A stretch of DNA of 64,000 bases, taken from the NCBI RefSeq assembly GCF_020010925.1, contig NZ_JAGJBZ010000001.1:3144001-3208000 (forward strand), given 5' to 3'. Under the pieces are notes generated by a model. The model saw only the letters and a program-made list of their open reading frames with translations. It made no database searches and had not been told where the DNA came from. Source of the stretch: Streptomyces griseiscabiei (GTDB taxonomy: Bacteria; Actinomycetota; Actinomycetes; Streptomycetales; Streptomycetaceae). Each line of letters opens with the position of its first letter. The stretch's first letter is position 1. Shown here piece by piece: positions 44,134-52,385 of this stretch. A program made the position numbers and the translations under genes.

Positions 44134-45351
44134 GTGACCGACCTTGCTACGCGCCCGGCGCCGCCGCTCCTGAGGCGGGCCGCCCCCGCGCTCCTCGGGT
44201 ACGCCGCCGTGCGCGCCCTGGGCCTCGTCGCCCTCGCCGGGTGGAGCGCGGCGCGGGACAAGAGCGCCCTGACCCTGCTGTCGGCCCGCTGGGACTCCCT
44301 CTGGTACACCCGTGTCGCCGAACTCGGTTACGGCTACGAGGTGCGCCTGCCGAACGGGGACGTCCACTCGAACCTGGCCTTCTTCCCGCTGCTGCCGTGG
44401 CTGGAGCGGGCGGTGTCGGCGGTGACCCCGCTGTCGTACGCGCACGCCGGTCTCGTCGTCGCCACCCTCGCCTCGCTCGCCGCGGCCTGGGGGATCTTCG
44501 CGGTCGCCGACCAGGTGTACGGGCGTCGGGCCGGGGTGTGCGCGGTGCTGCTGTGGGCGGTGCTGCCGGTGGGGATCGTGCAGTCGATGGCGTACACGGA
44601 GTCGCTGTTCACCGCGCTGGCCGCCTGGTCGCTGTACGCCGTCCTGACCGGCCGCTGGGTGACGGCGGGCATCCTGGCCGCCCTCGCCGGGCTGACCCGC
44701 CCGGTGGGACTCGCGGTGGTCGCGGCCCTCTGGGCGGCGGCGATCGTGTCGTACGTCCGGGAGCGGCGGCCCGACGCCCCGGGCGCCGGAGATCCCGTCG
44801 CCGCTCCCCCATCCGTACGAAGCCGGAGTGCGGAGGCATCGGGCGGCGCCCGTCTCCGGTCGCGCGCCGTCGGTATGGCCATCGCGCCCCTGGGGGCCGG
44901 CGGCTACGTCCTGTGGGTCGGCCATCGCACGGGCGGGGGGCCGCTCGGCTATCTCGACGTCCAGGCGGGGTGGCGCAACGGCTTCGACGGCGGCTACGCC
45001 TTCGCGCGTTTCGTCGCCGAAAAGTTCACGTCGTTCCCGACGGCCCTCGCGGGTGCCGGACTGATCATCGGGGTGGCATCGCTCATCTGGCTGTACACGG
45101 TGTGCGTAAGACAGGGACAGCCGCTGCCGTTGCTGGTCTACGCGGGGGTCGTCACCGCGCTGGCGCTGTGCGCGTCGAGCTACTTCGGCTCGAAGCCCCG
45201 GCTGCTGATGCCCGCGTTCCCTCTGCTGCTGCCCCTCGCCCGCGCCCTCGCGCGGGCGCGTACTCCCAGGTCAGCGGCGATTCTCGGGGCCGTCGGCGTG
45301 CTGTCGGCGCTCTACGGGGCGTTCTGGCTGAATGGCTCGGGTCCGCCCTGA
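44134..45351 (+). CDS. Polytopic membrane protein, PIG-V-like mannosyltransferase
   Basis: The product is 405 residues from GTG 44134 (VTDLATRPAPPLL); a GTG at 44041 would add 31 residues, and neither has a good ribosome site. About ten helices are predicted. The first extracytoplasmic loop contains SARWDSLWYTRVAELGY, with a WD motif near the membrane as in GT-C and PIG-V enzymes that take mannose from polyprenyl-phosphate-mannose. The RxNGDVHSNLAFFPLLPWLE segment is also typical of this group. A role in protein O-mannosylation, glycolipid or polymer mannosylation is likely but not specified by sequence. The next gene is a PAP2 phosphatase after an AT-richer spacer. Confidence 0.78.
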   Translation: MTDLATRPAPPLLRRAAPALLGYAAVRALGLVALAGWSAARDKSALTLLSARWDSLWYTRVAELGYGYEVRLPNGDVHSNLAFFPLLPWLERAVSAVTPLSYAHAGLVVATLASLAAAWGIFAVADQVYGRRAGVCAVLLWAVLPVGIVQSMAYTESLFTALAAWSLYAVLTGRWVTAGILAALAGLTRPVGLAVVAALWAAAIVSYVRERRPDAPGAGDPVAAPPSVRSRSAEASGGARLRSRAVGMAIAPLGAGGYVLWVGHRTGGGPLGYLDVQAGWRNGFDGGYAFARFVAEKFTSFPTALAGAGLIIGVASLIWLYTVCVRQGQPLPLLVYAGVVTALALCASSYFGSKPRLLMPAFPLLLPLARALARARTPRSAAILGAVGVLSALYGAFWLNGSGPP

Positions 45352-45590
45352 CCGGCCTGCCACGCAGGGCGAGCGAACGGGTAATTCCACGCAAGCATTC
45401 GGTGAACGAATTCAAAAGGGTCACAAAACGACCGCTCAGTATTAGGCCATGGAATTGAAGGCCGAGTGGCGCAACGATTCGTCATTCAGCAGAAATAAAC
45501 ACCAATCTGAGAGCAATCCCACATCACGGCGTCATCACAAAGCCGGTGATTCACGCCGCGTCGGAGCTCACTCGCTGTAACGTCGATTGA
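45352..45590. promoter_or_regulatory. AT-richer promoter region before the PAP2 gene
   Basis: The 239-bp gap is conspicuously AT-rich for this genome (45370-45550). A 43-codon ORF at 45449-45580 has low third-position GC and is not believed. TGTAACGT at 45576-45583 could be a -10 element placing the transcript start at or near the GTG at 45591, which has no ribosome site, so leaderless translation is possible. Confidence 0.45.
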
Positions 45591-46616
45591 GTGCGTACCG
45601 AACTAAAGCCGACCCGTGTGGACCGGGTCTTCTCCAGGCTGGACCGTGAGCCGGAACGACCGGCCCACATCGATGTGCCGGTGATGACCCGGCACCGGGT
45701 GGTGCTCTTCGGCTCCACCCTGGCCTTCTACGTGGCCATCGTGTGGGCCGTCGTGATCACCTCCTGGCTGGTCCGGCTCGACTGGCAGATCATGTTCTTC
45801 CGGCCGTACCAGCAGTGGCAGCAGATCCACGCCTTCCTGGACTACTACGTCGTCCTGGGCCAGCGCGGCCCCACCGCCGTGATGGTCGCCGCCTGGCTGG
45901 GCTGGCGCTCCTGGAGACAGCACACCCTGCGCCCGATGCTGGCCCTCGGTGTCTCGCTGCTGCTGCTGAACATCACGGTCGGTGCCGCCAAGATCGGCAT
46001 GGGCCGGCTCGGCCCGCACTACGCCACCGAGATCGGCGCCAACGAGATGTGGCTCGGCGGCGACATATTTCCTTCGGGACACACCGCCAACGCCGTGGTG
46101 ACCTGGGGCATCCTGGCCTATCTGGCGTCGACGCCGAGGGCCAGGCGCTGGCTGTCGGCGCTGTCCGCCGTGATCTCGCTCGGCGTCGGACTCACCACGG
46201 TCTACCTCGGTACGCACTGGTTGAGCGACGTCCTGCTGGGCTGGGCCGCCGGTCTGCTGATCATGCTGGCGCTGCCCTGGTTCGAGCCGCTGATCGCCCG
46301 TGCCGAGGCCTGGCTCTTCTCGCTGCGGGACTCCTGGCGCGACCGTCGTACGGCACCCGCGCCGGCGCCCGCCGCCGTGGGAGCCGTGGGGACGGCCCCG
46401 CTGCGCGCACCCGGCGAGGAGCCCGCGACCGCCCGGGAGACCGGGATCGCGGCCCGCGCCGCCCATCCGCCGATCGTGCCCCTGCATCTGGCCCCCGGGC
46501 CGCATCTGAGCAGGTCGGAGCGGGCCCCGGTCACCCCGGCCGGCTCCCGACGCCCGCCGCACGCGGACCGGGTCGCGCACAACGCGACCTCGGCCCGGCC
46601 GGTGGCGGGCGGCTGA
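45591..46616 (+). CDS. PAP2-family membrane phosphatase
   Basis: The product is 341 residues from GTG 45591. Five or six helices lie between residues 40 and 235. The phosphatase signature is KIGMGRLGP (motif 1), DIFPSGHTANAV with PSGHT (motif 2, catalytic His) and TTVYLGTHWLSDVLLGWA (motif 3, nucleophile-assisting His/Asp). This is the lipid phosphatase type that dephosphorylates undecaprenyl pyrophosphate, phosphatidate or polyprenyl phosphates. The C-terminal 110 residues are a Pro/Ala/Arg-rich cytoplasmic tail with no recognised domain. A role in recycling carrier lipid beside the PIG-V-like protein is an attractive inference. Confidence 0.88.
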   Translation: MRTELKPTRVDRVFSRLDREPERPAHIDVPVMTRHRVVLFGSTLAFYVAIVWAVVITSWLVRLDWQIMFFRPYQQWQQIHAFLDYYVVLGQRGPTAVMVAAWLGWRSWRQHTLRPMLALGVSLLLLNITVGAAKIGMGRLGPHYATEIGANEMWLGGDIFPSGHTANAVVTWGILAYLASTPRARRWLSALSAVISLGVGLTTVYLGTHWLSDVLLGWAAGLLIMLALPWFEPLIARAEAWLFSLRDSWRDRRTAPAPAPAAVGAVGTAPLRAPGEEPATARETGIAARAAHPPIVPLHLAPGPHLSRSERAPVTPAGSRRPPHADRVAHNATSARPVAGG

Positions 46617-46670
46617 CACGAGACAGCCACGGGACAGCGGGGCCGGTACGCACAGGTCCATGCCCCGCAC

Positions 46671-46708
46671 GGCGAAGGCCCGGCTCCGCGAGGAGCCGGG
46701 CCTTCGCC
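46671..46708. terminator. 17-bp hairpin terminator after the PAP2 gene
   Basis: Arms 46671-46687 and 46692-46708 pair perfectly with a GCGA tetraloop. The hairpin separates the PAP2 gene from the convergent inhibitor gene. Confidence 0.85.
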
Positions 46709-46738
46709 CGTCCCGGACCGCACCCGAGGACGCCGGGC

Positions 46739-46954
46739 TCAGCCCTTCCAGGCGCGCCGCACCCGGCCGTCCTCGACCTCCAGGTTCAGCCGGCCGAAGC
46801 GGTACTCCATGGTGACGATCGCGCCCGGCGGCAGCTTTCTGACGGTGGACCAGCCGCGTTCCACGGCGCGGCGCTCGGCGTGCGGCGCCTCCAGGCCGAC
46901 GTACGCGTCGGGGTCGTCCCGGGGCTCTTCGGAGGGGGTGGGAATGGGTGCCAT
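46739..46954 (-). CDS. Proteinase inhibitor I78 family, small cytosolic protein
   Basis: The 71-residue protein is read from ATG 46954. After a short Pro/Glu leader it has DPDAYVGLEAPHAERRAVERGW, the potato-inhibitor-I-like STVRKLPPGAIVTMEY loop region and the final RLNLEVEDGRVRRAWKG, the I78 pattern. Members inhibit subtilisin- or chymotrypsin-like proteases, although many bacterial copies are uncharacterised. There is no signal peptide, so it would act inside the cell, perhaps against a protease made locally. Several secreted proteases are encoded elsewhere in the window, but no link is shown. Confidence 0.78.
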   Translation of the reverse strand: MAPIPTPSEEPRDDPDAYVGLEAPHAERRAVERGWSTVRKLPPGAIVTMEYRFGRLNLEVEDGRVRRAWKG

Positions 46955-47334
46955 GCCCGCCACCGTAGGCCGCCGGAGGTCCCGCTGTCCTCCCGCAGTC
47001 ACGCTTCTGTCACAGAACCACGACACCCGTTTCGGCCCAACTCAGTCACACGTACGAGCGGTTCCTTACGCCTTCCGCGCGCTGCCGAACGGAATTCCCG
47101 GCCCCTTCGGCACCATCGCGAATAGCCCGTCGGAATGTATGTCCGGGGTCGTGTGTGTCCGGTGCATGTCCAGCCTTTTCCCACCGATTCCCGGACGGCT
47201 CCCGGAAGCCCCCACCTCATGGGAAATACACGGTTCCCGCACACTTCCCCCCTACGCCCCCTGTCGGAGCGAGCGGACCGCGCGCATCATGGCGTGCATC
47301 ACGGGCCCAGGACGCGGCAGCGAAGGGGCGAGCG
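46955..47334. promoter_or_regulatory. 380-bp divergent region between I78 and cytochrome oxidase genes
   Basis: No gene is supported. The perfect palindrome TTCTGT-C-ACAGAA lies at 47005-47017, 51 bp upstream of the inhibitor start. The ctaD gene has the ribosome site GAAGGGG before ATG 47335. The longer in-frame start at 47155 reads through non-coding-like sequence. Confidence 0.45.
47005..47017. promoter_or_regulatory. 13-bp palindrome upstream of the I78 inhibitor gene
   Basis: TTCTGTCACAGAA is a perfect 6-1-6 dyad in the position of a promoter operator. The regulator is unknown. Confidence 0.4.
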
Positions 47335-49065
47335 ATGGGGACCGAGACCGTACAGGCACCGGCACGACCCGTACGGACCAGGAAACCGGGACGCGTGGTG
47401 GTCGACTGGCTGACCACCACGGACCACAAGAAGATCGGTCACCTCTACCTGGTCACGTCGTTCCTGTTCTTCCTGGCCGCCGGTCTGATGGCGCTGGTGA
47501 TGCGCGCCGAGCTGGCCCGGCCGGGCACGCAGATCGTGGACAACGAGCAGTTCAACCAGCTCTTCACCCTGCACGGCACGATCATGCTGCTGCTCTTCGC
47601 GACCCCGACCTTCGCCGGGTTCGCCAACGAGATCATGCCGTTGCAGATCGGCGCGCCCGATGTCGCCTTCCCCCGGCTGAACATGTTGTCGTACTGGCTG
47701 TTCCTGTTCGGCGGACTGATCGTGATCGGATCGCTGCTGGTGCCGTCCGGGCCCGCCGACTTCGGCTGGTTCGCCTACGCGCCGCTGAACAGCCTGGAAC
47801 GGTCACCGGGGATCGGGGCCGACATGTGGATCATGGGGCTGGCGCTGTCCGGGTTCGGGACGATCCTCGGCGCGGTGAACTTCCTGACCACGATCATCGG
47901 GATGCGCGCCCCCGGGATGACGATGTTCCGGATGCCGATCTTCACCTGGAACACGCTGTTCACGTCGATCCTGATCCTGATGGCGTTCCCGGTGCTCGCC
48001 GCCGCGCTGCTGGTCCTGGAGGCGGACCGGCGGTTCGGCTCCCAGGTCTTCGACGCGGCCAACGGCGGAGCGCTGCTGTGGCAGCACCTGTTCTGGTTCT
48101 TCGGGCACCCGGAGGTCTACATCATCGCCCTGCCCTTCTTCGGGATCATCACGGAGATCATCCCGGTCTTCAGCCGCAAGCCGATCTTCGGCTATCTCAC
48201 GCTGGTCGGGGCGACGATGGCGATCACCGGGCTGTCGATCGTGGTGTGGGCGCACCACATGTTCGCCACGGGCGCGGTGCTGCTGCCGTTCTTCTCGTTC
48301 ATGAGCTTCCTGATCGCCGTGCCGACGGGGGTGAAGTTCTTCAACTGGACGGGGACGATGCTGAAGGGCTCGCTGTCGTTCGAGACACCGATGCTGTGGG
48401 CGACCGGCTTCCTGGTGTCGTTCCTGTTCGGCGGGCTGACGGGGGTGATCCTGGCCTCGCCGCCGATGGACTTCCATGTCACCGACTCGTACTTCGTGGT
48501 CGCGCACTTCCACTACGTCGTCTTCGGCACGGTCGTCTTCGCGACCTTCGCGGGCTTCCACTTCTGGTGGCCCAAGTTCACCGGGAAGATGCTCGACGAA
48601 CGGCTCGGCAAGATCCACTTCTGGACGCTGTTCGTCGGCTTCCACACCACGTTCCTGGTGCAGCACTGGCTGGGCGCCGAGGGGATGCCCCGGCGGTACG
48701 CCGACTATCTGGCCGCCGACGGCTTCACCGCCCTCAACACCGTCTCGACGATCGGCGCGTTCCTGCTGGGCCTGTCGACGCTGCCGTTCCTCTACAACGT
48801 CTGGAAGACCTCCCGGTACGGCGTGAAGGTCGCCGTCGACGACCCGTGGGGGTACGGCCGGTCGCTGGAGTGGGCGACCTCCTGTCCCCCGCCGCGCCAC
48901 AACTTCGTGACGCTGCCCCGGGTCCGCTCCGAGGCACCGGCGTTCGACCTGCACCATCCGAAGTTCGCGGCGATCACACCGCCGCAGACCCGGAAGGGCC
49001 AGGAGGGGACGCCGCATCCCCGGTTCGGGCAAGAGCGGCCGACAGGCGGTCCCGAAGGGTCCTGA
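47335..49065 (+). CDS. ctaD: Cytochrome c oxidase subunit I, solitary copy
   Basis: The 576-residue protein has 12 predicted helices. Haem-copper ligands are visible: [12 protein letters not shown] for the low-spin haem His, [16 protein letters not shown] with the His-Tyr crosslink site, WAHHMF for CuB and [10 protein letters not shown] for both haems. The K- and D-channel region and the PTGVKFFNW segment fit the A-type aa3 oxidase of actinobacteria. Subunits II and III, the cytochrome bcc complex and haem A genes are not nearby, so this is probably a second copy beside the main cta-qcr cluster. It could supply an alternative subunit I under special conditions. The 3' end overlaps the convergent regulator gene by 92 bp. 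Confidence 0.92.
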   Translation: MGTETVQAPARPVRTRKPGRVVVDWLTTTDHKKIGHLYLVTSFLFFLAAGLMALVMRAELARPGTQIVDNEQFNQLFTLHGTIMLLLFATPTFAGFANEIMPLQIGAPDVAFPRLNMLSYWLFLFGGLIVIGSLLVPSGPADFGWFAYAPLNSLERSPGIGADMWIMGLALSGFGTILGAVNFLTTIIGMRAPGMTMFRMPIFTWNTLFTSILILMAFPVLAAALLVLEADRRFGSQVFDAANGGALLWQHLFWFFGHPEVYIIALPFFGIITEIIPVFSRKPIFGYLTLVGATMAITGLSIVVWAHHMFATGAVLLPFFSFMSFLIAVPTGVKFFNWTGTMLKGSLSFETPMLWATGFLVSFLFGGLTGVILASPPMDFHVTDSYFVVAHFHYVVFGTVVFATFAGFHFWWPKFTGKMLDERLGKIHFWTLFVGFHTTFLVQHWLGAEGMPRRYADYLAADGFTALNTVSTIGAFLLGLSTLPFLYNVWKTSRYGVKVAVDDPWGYGRSLEWATSCPPPRHNFVTLPRVRSEAPAFDLHHPKFAAITPPQTRKGQEGTPHPRFGQERPTGGPEGS

Positions 49066-49984
49066 TCGTCTCGGTCAGCCCCTGCGGTTCGACGACCTCG
49101 AAGTCGACGCCGGTCATCATCACGTGAATGGCCATCACATCGAGGCTCGGGGCCCCGGTGCGCAGCAGACAGCTGTGCTCGTCGTAGGGCTCCAGGGTGC
49201 CCGCCGAGGGCGAGACCCGTGCGGCGGCCTCCTCCAGGGGCACCAGCAGCCGTACGACGGCCTGCGAGGCGTACACGCCCCTGGAGACGCCCTGGGAGAC
49301 ATACGCGGCGAGGTCCTCGGCCGGTGGCTCGCGGGGTGGGAAGCGCGGGCCGTGCGGCGGCCGGGGCGTGACGCGGTCCACCCGGAAGGTGCGCCAGTCC
49401 GCGCGCTCGACGTCCCAGGCGACCAGGTACCAGCGGCGCTCGGTGCACACCAGTCGGTGCGGTTCGACGGTACGGCGGGTGGTGGCGCCGCCGTGGTCGC
49501 GGTACTCGAAGCGCAGCCGCTCGGCGTCCTGGCAGGCGTTCGCCAGGTCGGTGAGCACCGCCGGGTCGACCGTGGAGAGCTGGGGGCCGCGCAGCAGCGG
49601 CACGGTGAACGCGTTCAGGGCGCCCACACGGCGGCGCAGCCGGCTCGGCAGCACCTGTTCGAGTTTGGCGAGGGCGCGTACGGAGGACTCGCCGATGCCG
49701 TCGATGCCCTGCCCGGCGGCCGAGCGCAGTCCGACGGCGACCGCGATCGCCTCCTCGTCGTCGAGGAGCAGCGGCGGCAGCTCGGCACCGGCGCCGAGCT
49801 GGTAGCCGCCGCCGGTGCCGGGGCTCGCGTTGACCGGGTAGCCGAGCTCGCGCAGCCGGTCCACGTCCCGGCGGACCGTGCGGGCGGTCACGCCGAGCCG
49901 GCCGGCGAGTTCGGAGCCGGACCATTCGCGGTGGGACTGCAGGAGCGAGAGCAGTCGCAGCAGCCGTGCCGATGTCTCCAACAT
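48974..49984 (-). CDS. WYL-domain transcriptional regulator (YafY/DeoR-like HTH)
   Basis: The 336-residue protein starts at ATG 49984. The N-terminal HTH (about 1-60) includes [31 protein letters not shown]. The WYL domain (about 140-215) contains [29 protein letters not shown], and a C-terminal WCX-type extension ends with [19 protein letters not shown]. These one-component regulators sense small molecules or nucleic acids. The last 17 residues are a low-complexity tail. The final 92 bp lie antisense to the ctaD 3' end, so transcription of each may affect the other. Confidence 0.9.
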   Translation of the reverse strand: MLETSARLLRLLSLLQSHREWSGSELAGRLGVTARTVRRDVDRLRELGYPVNASPGTGGGYQLGAGAELPPLLLDDEEAIAVAVGLRSAAGQGIDGIGESSVRALAKLEQVLPSRLRRRVGALNAFTVPLLRGPQLSTVDPAVLTDLANACQDAERLRFEYRDHGGATTRRTVEPHRLVCTERRWYLVAWDVERADWRTFRVDRVTPRPPHGPRFPPREPPAEDLAAYVSQGVSRGVYASQAVVRLLVPLEEAAARVSPSAGTLEPYDEHSCLLRTGAPSLDVMAIHVMMTGVDFEVVEPQGLTETIRTLRDRLSAALARTGDAASPPGPSGSAAV

Positions 49985-50055
49985 GGGGGCGAGTCTGCCA
50001 GCGGTCGAGGACAGGTCGTGTCCTCGACCGCTCCGCAGACTGGGTGCGGGACGGC

Positions 50056-50898
50056 TCAGTTCACGGCGACGACCGTGACGGACAGGTCGTTGTGGGCCGT
50101 GTAGTACGGCTCGCCCTCGACCGGGCCGCCCTGCCCCGACTCGGCGCGGGACCCGGGGTAGACGAAGACCGGGTGCTTGTCGACGACGTCGTCGAGCAGC
50201 CGGGCGACCCGCACCCTCGGACCGGTCTCCCCCTGGGGGCGCAGCCACAGGTCCCAGTGGCCGGGCGGCAGTTCGCCGTAGGCGACGGTGAAGCGGACCC
50301 GGCCCTTCTCGTCGGACGCGGTGAGGCCGGCGCGTACCGCCGGTGCCAGCCCGTTCTGGTCGGTGATCTCGGCGTATGCGCCGGGGGCGGTCTCGGCGCC
50401 GTACAGCCGGGCGGTCACCTCCAGCCGGCCGTCGCCGATGTGGAGTTCGCCGGCCTCGGCGTGGGGGGAGCGCTCCCAGCTGCGGAGGGTGAGGTTGCCG
50501 TGCTTGGTGCCGTACGGGATGCGGACGGCGATCCGGCCGGCGGCGGGCGCCGGGGCGCGGTCGACGAGGGAACGCAGATCGTTGACGCCGGGGGACAGCC
50601 GCAGCGGCTCGCCGTCGGCCACCTGGAAGTGCACGTCCCAGTAGCCCTCGGGGAGGTCCACGCTGCCCGGCAGCGCGGCCCGCAGACGGCCGTCACCGGC
50701 CGGGGTGAGGGGCAGGCGGACCTCCGGGGCGCCGTCGCGGGAGACGAGGACCAACTGGGCGGGGCCGGACTCGCCGAGGTCGGCGACCTCGAAGGTCAGG
50801 CCGCCCGCGAAGTCGGCGACGCAGTCGGCGCGCGGGGGCACGGCGGGGTCCTCCCGGTCGTCGTGGCGGGCGGGCTGCCGCGAGGCCAGCGTCATCAT
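50056..50898 (-). CDS. Unknown protein coupled to a glycosyltransferase gene
   Basis: The 280-residue product starts at ATG 50898, within the glycosyltransferase stop (ATGA overlap). It is rich in beta-strand patterns with three similar blocks, each ending LP-xG-x-WD (PEGYWDVHFQVAD, then GHWDLWLRPQG), suggesting immunoglobulin-like sandwich domains. No catalytic motif, signal peptide or membrane segment is visible. I recall similar proteins annotated as transferases next to GT4 genes in streptomycetes, but the basis is unclear. Coupling suggests it supports the glycosyltransferase in making a wall or capsular glycan (inference). Confidence 0.7.
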   Translation of the reverse strand: MMTLASRQPARHDDREDPAVPPRADCVADFAGGLTFEVADLGESGPAQLVLVSRDGAPEVRLPLTPAGDGRLRAALPGSVDLPEGYWDVHFQVADGEPLRLSPGVNDLRSLVDRAPAPAAGRIAVRIPYGTKHGNLTLRSWERSPHAEAGELHIGDGRLEVTARLYGAETAPGAYAEITDQNGLAPAVRAGLTASDEKGRVRFTVAYGELPPGHWDLWLRPQGETGPRVRVARLLDDVVDKHPVFVYPGSRAESGQGGPVEGEPYYTAHNDLSVTVVAVN

Positions 50899-52193
50899 GC
50901 GGCGCGCCCCTTCTTGGAAGCGGGCGTGACGGCCGGCTTGAGGACGGGCTTGAGGGCGGATCGTCCGGCATCCCGAACGGCGTACGCGCCGCCGAGCAGC
51001 GCGCCGCGCGTGCGGTGCAGGGAGCCCCGCATCCGGCCCACCGAGGAGGCGCCGCCGCGGGCCACGAGGTCACCGAAGAGCGTCTCGTAGCGCTCGGCGA
51101 TCCGGGACGGGTCGAAGCGCTCGGAGTCCTCCAGCGCGGCGTGCGCCATCCGCTGCCGCTTGTCGTCGTCGTTGATGAGTTCCAGCAGCCCGCCGGCGAT
51201 GGCCTTGATGTTGCCGACCTTGACCAGCCGGCCGTCGACGCCGTCGTCGATGATCTCGCCGGGGCCGTGCGGGCAGTTGGTGGAGACCACCGGCAGTCCG
51301 CAGCGCATGGCCTCGACGATGGTCATGCCGAACGACTCCAGGCTGGAGGTGACGGCCGCGATGGAGCCCTTGGCCCACTCGGGCTCGATGGGGTTGGCGG
51401 GGCCCATCAGATACACATGGTTGTAGAGGCCCAACTTGTCGACGAGGGCGCGGAGTCTGTCCTTCTGCTTGCCGCCGCCGTAGATCCGCAGACGCCAGTC
51501 GGGCCGCTCCTCGCGCACCTTGTCGAAGGCCTTGATGAGCAGGTCGTAGCGCTTGACGGGGGCGAGCCGTCCGGCGGCCACGACCCATTTGCCGGTGCCG
51601 TCGGCCGGGTCGATACCGGGCGCGGGCACCGGGTTGGGGACGGCCTGCACCCGGACGCCGGGCAGCCGCATCTTCGAGCCGTACGCGCGCGCGTCGGCCT
51701 CGGTGGTCGTGGTGAGCGCGTCGAGCCTCGGGTAGACGCCGCGCAGGGTGGCGCGCAGGGCCGGGGAGTGGCTGTCGAGCGTCAGATGCTCCTGGCCGAC
51801 GCGGATCGGGCCGCGGCGGGTCTGCCGGGCCATCTGCACGTTCAGCCCGGGGCGGGTGCCGACCAGGACGTCGGCGTCGACCGAGCCGAGGTGTTCGGCG
51901 ATCCGGCGGTCGGTCAGGGCGCTGTACTGGTGGTGCCGGCCCTCGGCGCGCGGGAAGGCCTTGGCGGGGCGCTCCAGGTCGGCGTGGCCCTTGTCGGCGC
52001 CGCCCTCCCGGATGTCGACCAGACCGTGCAGCCGGACCTTCGGGCTCACGTCGAAGACGGGCTCGTCACGGTGGCGGAAGACGGAGACGATCTCCACGTC
52101 GTGCTGTTCTGCCAGGGTGTTCGCAAGGTTGTACGTCGTACGGATCGTTCCGCCGATCCCGTACGCGTTGTGTATGAGGAAAGAAATGTGCAT
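50895..52193 (-). CDS. Family 4 glycosyltransferase (GT-B)
   Basis: The 432-residue protein starts at ATG 52193 (MHISFLIHNAYGIGGT) after GGGGGACGC; the longer frame to 52226 runs through a direct repeat. GT-B features are the N-terminal glycine-rich IGGTIRTTYNLA loop, WVVAAGRLAPVKRYDLLIKAF and the donor-binding SSLESFGMTIVEAMRCGLPVVSTNCPHGPGEII with the EX7E spacing, typical of GT4 enzymes. The C-terminal 60 residues are basic and may associate with membrane. Donor and acceptor are unknown; teichuronic or wall-glycan synthesis is plausible. It is translationally coupled to the beta-rich protein gene downstream. Confidence 0.87.
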   Translation of the reverse strand: MHISFLIHNAYGIGGTIRTTYNLANTLAEQHDVEIVSVFRHRDEPVFDVSPKVRLHGLVDIREGGADKGHADLERPAKAFPRAEGRHHQYSALTDRRIAEHLGSVDADVLVGTRPGLNVQMARQTRRGPIRVGQEHLTLDSHSPALRATLRGVYPRLDALTTTTEADARAYGSKMRLPGVRVQAVPNPVPAPGIDPADGTGKWVVAAGRLAPVKRYDLLIKAFDKVREERPDWRLRIYGGGKQKDRLRALVDKLGLYNHVYLMGPANPIEPEWAKGSIAAVTSSLESFGMTIVEAMRCGLPVVSTNCPHGPGEIIDDGVDGRLVKVGNIKAIAGGLLELINDDDKRQRMAHAALEDSERFDPSRIAERYETLFGDLVARGGASSVGRMRGSLHRTRGALLGGAYAVRDAGRSALKPVLKPAVTPASKKGRAA

Positions 52194-52209
52194 GCGTCCC
52201 CCGAACCCC

Positions 52210-52247
52210 CTGATTTCCCTGGTCATCAGCTGATTTCCCCGGTCATC
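52210..52247. repeat. Two 18-bp direct repeats at the glycosyltransferase start region
   Basis: CTGATTTCCCTGGTCATC (52210-52227) and CTGATTTCCCCGGTCATC (52230-52247) differ at one base, with a 20-bp period of two helical turns. They lie 17 to 54 bp upstream of the glycosyltransferase ATG, a good place for a repressor or an untranslated-leader element. Confidence 0.55.
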
Positions 52248-52385
52248 CGTCCATGGCGGTGCTGGTCCACCGCCACACGCTTAGACCCGGGATCCCTGGG
52301 AATGGTTGGACATCATCATCAAGTCGTTCTGCAACGGTTGCCCGATCGATAGGCGCGGGAGGGAACCTGTTCGCCTCGAAACGCA

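Noticed and set aside
44795..44850. Possible second copy of the palindromic element inside the PIG-V-like gene
   Set aside because: The sequence shares CTCCCCC and CGAAGCCGGAG pieces with the imuB element, but the match is too imperfect to call.
45449..45580. 43-codon ORF before the PAP2 gene
   Set aside because: Third codon positions are AT-rich, unlike every real gene here, and no ribosome site precedes it.
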